Source: JBCBRD01 sp039819885
GTDB taxonomy: Bacteria > Pseudomonadota > Alphaproteobacteria > Rhizobiales > Hyphomicrobiaceae
Length of the DNA: 5,124 bases
Direction: 5' to 3'
NCBI GenBank assembly: GCA_039819885.1
Contig: JBCBRD010000207.1
Location: 1 to 5,124, forward strand
The notes under the pieces were generated by a model, which saw nothing but the letters and a program-made list of their open reading frames with translations, was not told the origin of the DNA and did no database searches. Below, piece by piece: positions 1 to 5,124 of the stretch. Position 1 is the first letter of the stretch. Each line of letters opens with the position of its first letter. Position numbers and translations under genes: made by a program.

Positions 1-1178
1 ATGGCCGCCGTTAGCGCTGGTTCCCAACCAAACCCAAGAGCGACCCAGCCTAGAAACGTCGCAAGCCCCAGGAGGTGGACAGCAGGTGCGTAAATCTTCG
101 CTGCACGATCTGCGAGCCGAACATACCGAGAGCGGTTCTGCTCGGCGGTGGCCATCAGCCGCGCGATTTCCGACAGGACGGTGTTGTCCTCGACTGCGCG
201 TGCGGTCACGGTGATGCGAGCGCCCAAGTTAACGGCTCCGGCGAACACCTCATCGCCGGCACTGACACTTTGCGGTGTGCTTTCACCGGTGATGATGCTG
301 TTGTCGAGGTCACTGGTCCCTGCCGTGATGGTTCCATCGACTGCGATCCGATTGCCAGGCGCGACCTGGATTTTCATGCCGGGTTCGAGAGCTGCAGCGG
401 GCAACCGCTGAAGTGTCCCATCCGGGGAAATCACATCGGCCGAAAGTGCGCGAAACGCGAGAAGATCGGATGCGGCTCCAGATGCTCGGCGTCGAATGCG
501 CGTATCGAGGAAACGACCGATTAGAAGAAAGAAGAGCAGCATTACGGCAGCGTCGAAGTAGACATACCCGTCGCCGAAAAAGGTCTGATAAACACTCATG
601 CCGGTCGCGAGTAGGACACCGAGCGAGATCGGCACATCCATGTTCAAGCGACCAACTTTCAGTGCCGAGAATGCTGATTTAAAGAACGGCATCCCGGCGT
701 AGACAACTGTCGGCAGGGCGATCATCGCGGACAGCAAATGAAAAAGCGATGTCTGAGACCCCGTCATATCGCCGCCAGCCTGACCGGACCACACCGATAT
801 GGACAGCAACATTACATTGGCTGCGGCAAAGCCTGCAACCGCCATCCGAACCAGCAAGTCGTGTTCTGACCGTGCGATTGCAACATCATCATTGCCGATG
901 ATCACGGCGGATCTGAAACCTGCCTTGTCGAGCACCTCGATCAAGTCATGCGGCTCGATTGCAGCGTCGGAGATCGTTGCGGTCACGCGCTTTGCCGCCA
1001 GATTGACCCGTGCAGAGGCGACACCAGAAACGGCGCCCAAGGCATCTTCGACTTTCCGCATACAGCCACCGCAGTTCATGTTCGCGACTGTGAGCACAAT
1101 GGATTTGTCGGCGGCTGACTTCTGGGAAGGCGAGATTATGGGCCCACCCGTGGCATCAAGGGTCAGGGTTTCAGCCAT
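1..1178 (-). CDS. fixI: FixI/CcoI copper-transporting P1B-type ATPase, N-terminal part (cut by left edge)
   Basis: The frame is open from an ATG at 1178 to the window edge, giving 392 complete codons with no stop or frameshift. Residues about 26-95 form a heavy-metal-associated domain with a CxxC site (C36, C39, in NMNCGGC). Four hydrophobic segments follow at about 111-130, 146-165, 181-200 and 207-224. They include NMDVPISLG (179-187) and LLFFLLIGRFLD (214-225), blocks typical of FixI/CcoI ATPases. The actuator domain carries the TGES motif at 297-300, and another membrane segment starts near 362. The CPC metal site, the DKTG phosphorylation site and the ATP-binding domain should lie beyond the left edge. 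Family knowledge: these pumps move Cu(I) across the inner membrane and are needed to build the CuB centre of cbb3 oxidase. The start has an AAAGGA ribosome site six bases upstream and lies inside the end of fixH (16-base overlap). A general CopA copper pump is the alternative, but the location and TM blocks favour FixI. Confidence 0.95.
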   Translation of the reverse strand, partial: MAETLTLDATGGPIISPSQKSAADKSIVLTVANMNCGGCMRKVEDALGAVSGVASARVNLAAKRVTATISDAAIEPHDLIEVLDKAGFRSAVIIGNDDVAIARSEHDLLVRMAVAGFAAANVMLLSISVWSGQAGGDMTGSQTSLFHLLSAMIALPTVVYAGMPFFKSAFSALKVGRLNMDVPISLGVLLATGMSVYQTFFGDGYVYFDAAVMLLFFLLIGRFLDTRIRRRASGAASDLLAFRALSADVISPDGTLQRLPAAALEPGMKIQVAPGNRIAVDGTITAGTSDLDNSIITGESTPQSVSAGDEVFAGAVNLGARITVTARAVEDNTVLSEIARLMATAEQNRSRYVRLADRAAKIYAPAVHLLGLATFLGWVALGFGWEPALTAA

Positions 1179-1672
1179 ATCCGTTCCTTTGCGCGATATG
1201 TGGTGACCATCTGCCCGTCGCGTGCCAAACGTTTGACTTCTATTGCGGACACGAGATTGCCTAGCGGAAGCTGCCCAGCTGCACCCTCATAAAGGCCAGG
1301 TTCTTTTGACTTCAAGGTCAGATTGACTTCCCCACGCGCGGTTGATGGGCGACTGATGGCAACATTCACTTCGAGTTCCGACACCGGTGTGCCGTCACGA
1401 TCAGCCAGGGCAATTTGCACCAAACCATCCTTGCTAACCGTCAGCTTATGTTTCCAGCCGAGGGTGTGCTGAACGGCGGCTTCGAGTATCCGATCGTTGT
1501 AGTTGAGCCCCTTGCGATATGGCTCATCTGCGACCAAACCGGTGTACGAGCCAATGGCTTGGTACAGAAAGACCCCATTGACCGCGAAGATCACGCCAAA
1601 GAAGCCGAGCATCGCAAACAGCACATGCCTGCCAGTTAACTGGAAGCCGTCTTTTCGCTCAACTGCACTCAT
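1163..1672 (-). CDS. fixH: FixH/CcoH family cbb3 oxidase assembly protein
   Basis: This 169-residue protein has a short basic N-terminus, one hydrophobic segment at about 16-39 and a soluble remainder that is probably periplasmic. The stretch just after the membrane segment, SYTGLVADEPYRKGLNYN (42-59), is characteristic of the FixH family. The rest looks like a beta-rich domain ending in RIWLKP. Length and layout fit alphaproteobacterial FixH/CcoH. Family knowledge: CcoH associates with the cbb3 subunits and is needed for stable assembly of the complex; no catalytic role is known. The start is well supported by a perfect AGGAGG (1684-1679) six bases upstream of the ATG. The gene begins 18 bases after the ccoG stop, and its end overlaps the fixI start by 16 bases, as expected for the ccoG-H-I order. 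Confidence 0.95.
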   Translation of the reverse strand: MSAVERKDGFQLTGRHVLFAMLGFFGVIFAVNGVFLYQAIGSYTGLVADEPYRKGLNYNDRILEAAVQHTLGWKHKLTVSKDGLVQIALADRDGTPVSELEVNVAISRPSTARGEVNLTLKSKEPGLYEGAAGQLPLGNLVSAIEVKRLARDGQMVTTYRAKERIWLKP

Positions 1673-1678
1673 TTTCAG

Positions 1679-1684
1679 CCTCCT
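1679..1684 (-). promoter_or_regulatory. Strong ribosome binding site of fixH
   Basis: The sequence AGGAGG on the minus strand sits six bases before the fixH ATG, between that start and the ccoG stop. It is the best Shine-Dalgarno match in the window and fixes the fixH start. Confidence 0.8.
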
Positions 1685-1690
1685 GGCTGT

Positions 1691-3217
1691 CTACTTGACT
1701 GGGCTTTGGAAAACGGTTCGTCGCACCATCTGAGACTCGCCCTCGACATCTCGCACCGTAATTGTCAGCGGTGTCGATGGTGGTGTCAGCTCCGAGAGCG
1801 ACGCTTTCGGTACGGTTACAAAAAGTTTCAGCTCTCGGACGGCATCGGTTGGAACTTCAATGACCGGGTTGACTTCATCTATTCCGAGTAATCGGAACTG
1901 CGCACCTTCAATGCTTTTGCCGTCGCTCCCACCGAGACTGAGCTGCACCCGTCGCGTGTTATGTTGTTTGTTCAAGATTTTGACGGTGTAGGTGTTACGA
2001 ACACCACCATCGCTCAGCATCACATAAAGTGGTGCCCGGTCGCCGACGACGTTCACCTGGAGTGATGTTCGCCCCAGGAATGCAACCGCCATAATCGCGG
2101 TCACTAAAACGATCAGACCAGCGTAAAGCCCGGTGCGGGCGCGAACGAATTTCCAGGGTTCGTGGACACCACGCTCGCTTGCTTCTCTCTTCGCGATGGT
2201 GTCGTAGGCAATCAGTCCTTGAGGTCGATCGACCTTGGCCATGATGTCATTGCACGCATCAATACACAGAGCGCATTGGATGCATTCCAATTGCGAGCCA
2301 TCGCGGATGTCGATCCCGGTCGGACAAACGGCGACACACGCATTGCAGTCAATGCAATCACCACGGCTGGACCAATCGATCTTGTGGTCGGGCCCCTTCC
2401 GCGCGGGGCCACGCGGTTCTCCACGTTCCGGGCGATAGCTGACCAGGACCGTGTGGTGGTCAATCATCGCACCCTGGATGCGTGGCCACGGGCACATGTA
2501 AATGCAGACCTGCTCTCGCGCGATCGCCCCTAGAAGGTAGGTCGTAAACGCAAAAATACCTAAGAACAAATATGCGATCATCGGCGCCGTGCCGGTGAGA
2601 AACTCACCAGCAAGCGTTGGCGCATCACGGAAGTAGAAGACGAAAGCTCCGCCGGTCAGGATCGAGACAAGGATCCAGGACACGTGCGTCATACTCTTCT
2701 TGTAGATCTTGGTGGCCGACCACGGCTCCTTGTCCAGCCGAATGCGTGTGTTGCGATCCCCCTGCCAGAAGCGTTCGATCGCAATCATCAGGTCGGTCCA
2801 CACAGTTTGTGGACACGTGTAACCACACCAGACACGCCCAAGAGCCGACGTAATCAGGAATAGAACGAGTGCACTTAAAACGAGAATACCGGTGATGTAG
2901 TAGAATTCCTGCGGCCAGATATCGATGGGGCCGATGAAGATGCGGCCGTTCTCAACATCTGCCAGTATTGCCTGGTTCGGGAGTTCGCTGCCGCGCTCCC
3001 ACCGGAACCATGGCAGCGCGTAGTAGATGCCGAGTGTCACCGCCATGACAATCCACTTCAGCCTGCGAAACGTCCCATGCGCGAGTTTTGAGTAGATCTT
3101 CTTGCGACCTGCGTAGAGTTCGCGCGTTTCTTTGCTGTTGACAGCCGTCACATCAAGCGTCGCCACCCCGGGGGCAGCCTCGCCAGTGATGAAGTCAGCG
3201 GCCGACATCTTGGTCAT
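1691..3217 (-). CDS. ccoG: CcoG/FixG membrane ferredoxin-type cupric reductase for cbb3 assembly
   Basis: This 508-residue protein is close to the usual family length. Hydrophobic segments appear at about 54-72, 107-126, 179-197, 210-230 and 362-381. Two CxxxC sites sit at membrane edges: C131/C135 in CGYTCPQ and C238/C242 in CIYMCPW. Between the fourth and fifth segments are two ferredoxin-type [4Fe-4S] motifs: C288, C291, C294, C298 and C312, C315, C318, C322. The region from about 385 to the end is the beta-rich periplasmic domain typical of FixG. Family knowledge: Rhodobacter CcoG reduces Cu(II) to Cu(I) and supports copper delivery to cbb3 oxidase. All expected cysteines are present, so it should be functional. 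The ATG at 3217 overlaps the stop of the upstream small gene as ATGA and has only a weak AGGCG eight bases upstream, suggesting translational coupling. A second ATG three codons later is possible. An RdxA/RdxB paralogue name would describe the same family. Confidence 0.96.
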   Translation of the reverse strand: MTKMSAADFITGEAAPGVATLDVTAVNSKETRELYAGRKKIYSKLAHGTFRRLKWIVMAVTLGIYYALPWFRWERGSELPNQAILADVENGRIFIGPIDIWPQEFYYITGILVLSALVLFLITSALGRVWCGYTCPQTVWTDLMIAIERFWQGDRNTRIRLDKEPWSATKIYKKSMTHVSWILVSILTGGAFVFYFRDAPTLAGEFLTGTAPMIAYLFLGIFAFTTYLLGAIAREQVCIYMCPWPRIQGAMIDHHTVLVSYRPERGEPRGPARKGPDHKIDWSSRGDCIDCNACVAVCPTGIDIRDGSQLECIQCALCIDACNDIMAKVDRPQGLIAYDTIAKREASERGVHEPWKFVRARTGLYAGLIVLVTAIMAVAFLGRTSLQVNVVGDRAPLYVMLSDGGVRNTYTVKILNKQHNTRRVQLSLGGSDGKSIEGAQFRLLGIDEVNPVIEVPTDAVRELKLFVTVPKASLSELTPPSTPLTITVRDVEGESQMVRRTVFQSPVK

Positions 3218-3498
3218 ACGGTTTTCGCCTGGATGAATTGAAAAATCGAGCTGATGGGGATCGTGCTAGCTGACTGGTTTTTGCAGGTTGCACATGTTCC
3301 TGCGCACGGTTTTCTCTCACTGATTTCAGTATGTGCGTCCGTGCGATCGTTGCACTGATCCACGTCAAGGATCTCATCTGTGACGACGGTTTTTGCTGAA
3401 TGGTGATCATGTGCGGGCTGTTCGGTTTCCGCCCGATCCAGCTCCTTGGTCTCAAGGCGTGCTGCTGCCATTGCCAATTCAATTCCACATCCGCACAT
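3214..3498 (-). CDS. Unrecognised small Cys/His-rich protein, possible metal binder
   Basis: I do not recognise this 94-residue protein. It has three putative metal-ligand clusters: CxC at the very start (C2, C4 in MCGCG), HDHH at 30-33, and C65, C69, C72 in CAGTCATC, plus a lone C49. No signal peptide or membrane segment is visible, so it is probably cytoplasmic and mostly hydrophilic. The middle (about 35-62) is rich in Asp, Glu and Thr. The ATG at 3498 is preferred because GGAG lies six bases upstream. The same frame extends back to a GTG at 3546 (110 residues), but that start lacks a ribosome site. The stop overlaps the ccoG ATG as ATGA, strong evidence that it is translated as part of the operon. 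Sitting beside a copper reductase and a copper pump, it could bind or hand over copper, but that is inference. It could also be an iron-sulfur or zinc protein, or merely a leader peptide coupling ccoG translation. Confidence 0.68.
   Translation of the reverse strand: MCGCGIELAMAAARLETKELDRAETEQPAHDHHSAKTVVTDEILDVDQCNDRTDAHTEISERKPCAGTCATCKNQSASTIPISSIFQFIQAKTV
3355..3368 (-). promoter_or_regulatory. Partial FNR/FixK-type box upstream of ccoG
   Basis: The minus strand reads TTGACGTGGATCAG, which fits the FNR/FixK pattern TTGAT-N4-ATCAA at eight of ten conserved positions. It lies inside the small gene, about 137 bases before the ccoG start. A weak -10-like CATACT follows at 3333-3328, at roughly the distance expected for activation from near -41. 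Oxygen control of cbb3 genes by FNR/FixK proteins is well established, but the imperfect match inside a coding region could be chance. Confidence 0.3.
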
Positions 3499-3502
3499 AT
3501 TG

Positions 3503-3508
3503 CTCTCC
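3503..3508 (-). promoter_or_regulatory. Ribosome binding site that sets the start of the small Cys/His-rich gene
   Basis: The minus strand reads GGAGAG, with the GGAG core six bases before the ATG at 3498. No comparable site precedes the alternative GTG at 3546, so this site decides the start that places MCGCG at the N-terminus. Confidence 0.6.
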
Positions 3509-3555
3509 AGGAGGTTTGTTTGCTCGACTGATCGTCTGTGACTCACATGCGGTGA

Positions 3556-3569
3556 GAGGCGCGCGCCTC
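3556..3569. repeat. 14-base perfect palindrome (first of three stacked inverted repeats)
   Basis: GAGGCGCGCGCCTC equals its own reverse complement. It lies in the spacer between ccoP and the small gene, directly next to the second inverted repeat. It could be a DNA site or part of an RNA structure; as an RNA hairpin its loop would have to open several central pairs. Confidence 0.6.
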
Positions 3570-3604
3570 GGCCGGGTGGTCCCTAGCCCCGCTGACACCC
3601 GGCC
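3570..3604. repeat. Inverted repeat with 9-base perfect arms and 17-base loop
   Basis: GGCCGGGTG (3570-3578) is the exact reverse complement of CACCCGGCC (3596-3604). The pair can form a GC-rich stem-loop in the transcript running from ccoP to ccoG. It abuts the palindrome on one side and lies six bases from the next stem-loop on the other. Confidence 0.65.
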
Positions 3605-3610
3605 AAGGAT

Positions 3611-3630
3611 GGCGCGGCTGTTGCCGCGCC
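3611..3630 (-). other. Stem-loop just after ccoP; possible attenuator, processing or 3'-end protecting hairpin
   Basis: GGCGCGGC (3611-3618) pairs perfectly with GCCGCGCC (3623-3630) around a four-base loop, four bases after the ccoP stop codon. An eight-base, all-GC stem is very stable. No T tract follows on the minus strand, so it is not a classic intrinsic terminator. Its place right behind ccoP suggests it partly stops transcription or protects the 3' end of the ccoNOQP message against exonucleases. Confidence 0.5.
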
Positions 3631-3634
3631 GACC

Positions 3635-4525
3635 CTACGTTCCGCCTCCGAGCGAATGCACGTAGACGGCAAGCGATTTGATCGTCACCAGATCCAACCG
3701 TTCGGTCCACCCCGGCATCATGCCACCTCGACCTGTATGGATGGACGTTTTGATGTCGTCTTTGTCTCCACCATAGAGCCAGATGGAATCCGCCAGATTA
3801 GGTGCGCCGAGCTCAATGTTGCCTTCGCCGTTATCGCCATGGCAGGCCGCACACTGCTCGAGGTAAATCTCTTTGCCGCGCGCAGCAGCCTCGGCATCGT
3901 CGACAGTGCTAGACAGTGACATCACGTACACTGCTGTGTCGTCGATCTGTTTTGGTTCCAGGATTTCATCGATCCCGAATTGCGGCATGGCACTGTCACG
4001 CGTGTCGTCATTGTTGGCGCGGATACCATGCAGGATTGTCTGGTGGATGGCGTCAAGGGAACCGCCCCAAATCCAGTCGTCATCGTTGAGGTTTGGGTAG
4101 CCTTCAAAACCTTGTGCACCCCGACCGTGACAGCCTGCACAGTTTTCTCCGAACATGGCCTTACCGCCAGCGACTGCAAAGCGAAGGAGTTCAGGGTCTT
4201 TGCTGATCGCAGTCAGTTCAGCCTTAGCGATAGCTTCACGAAACTTCGACTGACCTTCTCGGTTCGCCGCAACGGCTTCCGTGACGGCCTGTCGTTGTGA
4301 AAAGCCCAAGATGCCTTGCGTGTAGCCATTCAGAGTGGGCCAGGCTGGGTAGAAGACCCAATACGCAAATGCCCAGATGATCGAGACGTAGAAAACGTAA
4401 AGCCACCAAGCAGGAAGCGGTTTGTTTAACTCTTTAATACCGTCCCATTCGTGACCAGTGGTCTCGACGCCGGTGACGTCGTCGATCTCGGGGGCATGGT
4501 CTTGGTTTTCCGTTTTGTAACTCAT
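3635..4525 (-). CDS. ccoP: Cytochrome c oxidase cbb3-type subunit III, di-heme cytochrome CcoP
   Basis: This 296-residue protein carries two c-type heme sites, CAGCH at 129-133 and CAACH at 225-229. Probable axial methionines are M180 (in AMPQFG) and M270 (in GMMPGW). A single membrane anchor spans about 41-59 (WLYVFYVSIIWAFAYWVFY), after a short cytoplasmic N-terminus with the family-typical GHEWDGIKELNKPLP (24-38). The rest is two tandem cytochrome c domains in the periplasm. Length is normal and both hemes are intact. Role from the family: it accepts electrons from soluble cytochrome c and passes them via CcoO to the CcoN catalytic subunit. The ATG at 4525 shares one base with the ccoQ stop (TGATG). 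An in-frame TTG one codon earlier is less likely. An AAAGGGG ribosome site lies about ten bases upstream, inside ccoQ. Confidence 0.97.
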   Translation of the reverse strand: MSYKTENQDHAPEIDDVTGVETTGHEWDGIKELNKPLPAWWLYVFYVSIIWAFAYWVFYPAWPTLNGYTQGILGFSQRQAVTEAVAANREGQSKFREAIAKAELTAISKDPELLRFAVAGGKAMFGENCAGCHGRGAQGFEGYPNLNDDDWIWGGSLDAIHQTILHGIRANNDDTRDSAMPQFGIDEILEPKQIDDTAVYVMSLSSTVDDAEAAARGKEIYLEQCAACHGDNGEGNIELGAPNLADSIWLYGGDKDDIKTSIHTGRGGMMPGWTERLDLVTIKSLAVYVHSLGGGT

Positions 4526-4716
4526 CAATCCCGTGCCCCTTTGCGTGTTGTTTGATTGGTGCCGCCATTTTCCAAACCAAGGGCTCGTTTTTGGATGGCA
4601 TCAAACCGTTGACGGTTTCCTGGCCAAAAAACGTAGACCAAAACCGCTATAAAAAGAGCGATGAACATCAGCATAGACGTGACCTGCGAGATTGTTGCAA
4701 CCGTATCGTAAGACAT
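4525..4716 (-). CDS. ccoQ: cbb3-type cytochrome oxidase subunit CcoQ
   Basis: This is a 63-residue single-span membrane protein with a hydrophobic segment at about 13-31 (TSMLMFIALFIAVLVYVFW), followed by PGNRQRFD and a polar cytoplasmic tail. The short length, the FWPGNR-type motif after the membrane segment and the position between ccoO and ccoP identify it as CcoQ/FixQ. Family knowledge: CcoQ is a non-catalytic subunit that helps stabilise the complex, notably the association of CcoP. A GAGGAAA ribosome site overlaps the ccoO stop codon and the start lies nine bases after it. The stop shares a base with the ccoP ATG, so translation of all three genes is probably coupled. Confidence 0.94.
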   Translation of the reverse strand: MSYDTVATISQVTSMLMFIALFIAVLVYVFWPGNRQRFDAIQKRALGLENGGTNQTTRKGARD

Positions 4717-4725
4717 CTTTTTTCC

Positions 4726-5124
4726 TCACCGCAGGTTGGGGCCGGATGCATCGAAGCTGGCGAAATCCACCAATGTTCCGAGCATCTGGAGGTAAGCGAT
4801 CATGGCGTCGAGCTCAGTTGGCTCTTCACCTTGCTGACCATCGAATTTCGCAACCACGGCCTTTGGGTATCGCTCCATCAACGCGTCAGCTTCGTCGCTA
4901 TCGGGTTTGATCTGAGCAACCAGATCCGCCTTTGCGTTTTCGACCATTTCGGGTGTGTAGGGTACGCCGACAGCAACCTGTGTCTTCAACTTGGCCGTAA
5001 TCTCGTCGAGATCGAGTTTGCGTTCGGCGAGCCATGGGTATCCCGGCATGATACTCTCCGGCACAACCGCGCGCGGGTTGATCATGTGCTCGACGTGCCA
5101 TTGGTTGGAGTACTTGCCTCCGAC
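4726..5124 (-). CDS. ccoO: cbb3-type cytochrome oxidase subunit II, mono-heme cytochrome CcoO, C-terminal part (cut by right edge)
   Basis: The frame is open from the right edge to a TGA at 4726-4728 and gives the last 132 residues. The fragment begins VGGKYSNQWH, followed by NPRAVVPESIMPGYPWL (16-32), a signature of CcoO. M26 in that block is the probable axial ligand of the heme. The end has AMIAYLQMLGTLVDF, also typical of the family. The CxxCH heme site and N-terminal membrane anchor would lie outside the window. Role from the family: a mono-heme periplasmic cytochrome that relays electrons from CcoP to CcoN. The fragment continues beyond the ATG at 5085, because the 13 codons before it are in frame and conserved; that ATG is not the start. 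The next gene, ccoQ, follows after nine bases. Confidence 0.96.
   Translation of the reverse strand, partial: VGGKYSNQWHVEHMINPRAVVPESIMPGYPWLAERKLDLDEITAKLKTQVAVGVPYTPEMVENAKADLVAQIKPDSDEADALMERYPKAVVAKFDGQQGEEPTELDAMIAYLQMLGTLVDFASFDASGPNLR

Noticed and set aside
75..682. Several plus-strand frames at the left end
   Set aside because: They lie opposite the fixI actuator domain (TGES region) and read as low-complexity shadows of it.
799..1206. Plus-strand 135-residue open frame opposite fixI
   Set aside because: It is antisense to the conserved HMA and membrane region of fixI. Its translation shows no family features, while the minus strand gives clear FixI motifs without interruption.
3195..3488. 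Alternative 97-residue minus-strand frame between ccoP and ccoG
   Set aside because: It overlaps the Cys/His-rich frame in another phase, runs 23 bases into ccoG, has no clear ribosome site and shows no patterned composition.
3505..3513. CTCC-A-GGAG palindrome over the small gene's ribosome site
   Set aside because: A one-base loop cannot form a real hairpin, so ribosome-site sequestration is not supported.
3214..3546. Longer version of the small gene starting at GTG 3546
   Set aside because: It has a GTG start without a ribosome site, whereas ATG 3498 has GGAG at six bases and puts the CxC motif at the N-terminus.
3393..3665. Plus-strand 90-residue frame in the ccoP-ccoG spacer
   Set aside because: It is antisense to the small gene and runs through the inverted repeats. 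It is Pro/Arg-rich with no recognisable features.
3635..4528. ccoP starting at TTG 4528
   Set aside because: The next codon is ATG, and starting there gives the common one-base TGATG junction with ccoQ. A TTG start is unnecessary.
4726..5085. A complete 119-residue gene starting at ATG 5085
   Set aside because: The frame continues upstream to the window edge with conserved CcoO residues (VGGKYSNQWH), so this is the end of ccoO.

Overview
The window is one minus-strand gene cluster for making and maturing a cbb3-type cytochrome c oxidase, the high-affinity terminal oxidase used at low oxygen. Protein features point to an alphaproteobacterium: a FixI/CcoI-type copper ATPase, a short FixH, a CcoG with the CGYTCPQTVW block, and a di-heme CcoP with an N-terminal membrane anchor. 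This is inferred from family resemblance. There is no rRNA, and I cannot name a genus.

In transcription order (right to left) the window holds: the 3' end of ccoO (4726-5124, cut by the right edge); ccoQ (4525-4716); ccoP (3635-4525); a 136-base spacer with three consecutive GC-rich inverted repeats (3499-3634); a small unrecognised Cys/His-rich gene (3214-3498); ccoG (1691-3217); fixH/ccoH (1163-1672); and the first 392 codons of fixI/ccoI (3-1178, cut by the left edge). ccoN and most of ccoO should lie to the right, and the rest of fixI, perhaps followed by ccoS, to the left. The whole left 1.2 kb is the open fixI frame, which has no stop inside the window.

The genes form two functional blocks. 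ccoO-ccoQ-ccoP encode structural subunits: two c-type cytochromes that carry electrons to the CcoN catalytic subunit, plus a small membrane subunit. ccoG-fixH-fixI encode assembly factors: CcoG is a membrane iron-sulfur protein known in Rhodobacter as a cupric reductase, FixI is a P1B copper-transporting ATPase needed for the CuB centre, and FixH is a membrane-anchored assembly protein. Spacing is tight throughout (overlaps or gaps of up to 18 bases) except after ccoP.

The main point of interest is the 94-residue small protein between the blocks. It starts with MCGCG, has an HDHH cluster and ends in a CAGTCATC block, which looks like a soluble metal (perhaps copper) binder. Its stop codon overlaps the ccoG start as ATGA. 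A partial FNR/FixK-like motif lies inside it, upstream of ccoG. The stacked hairpins between ccoP and this gene may separate the expression of the structural and assembly blocks.
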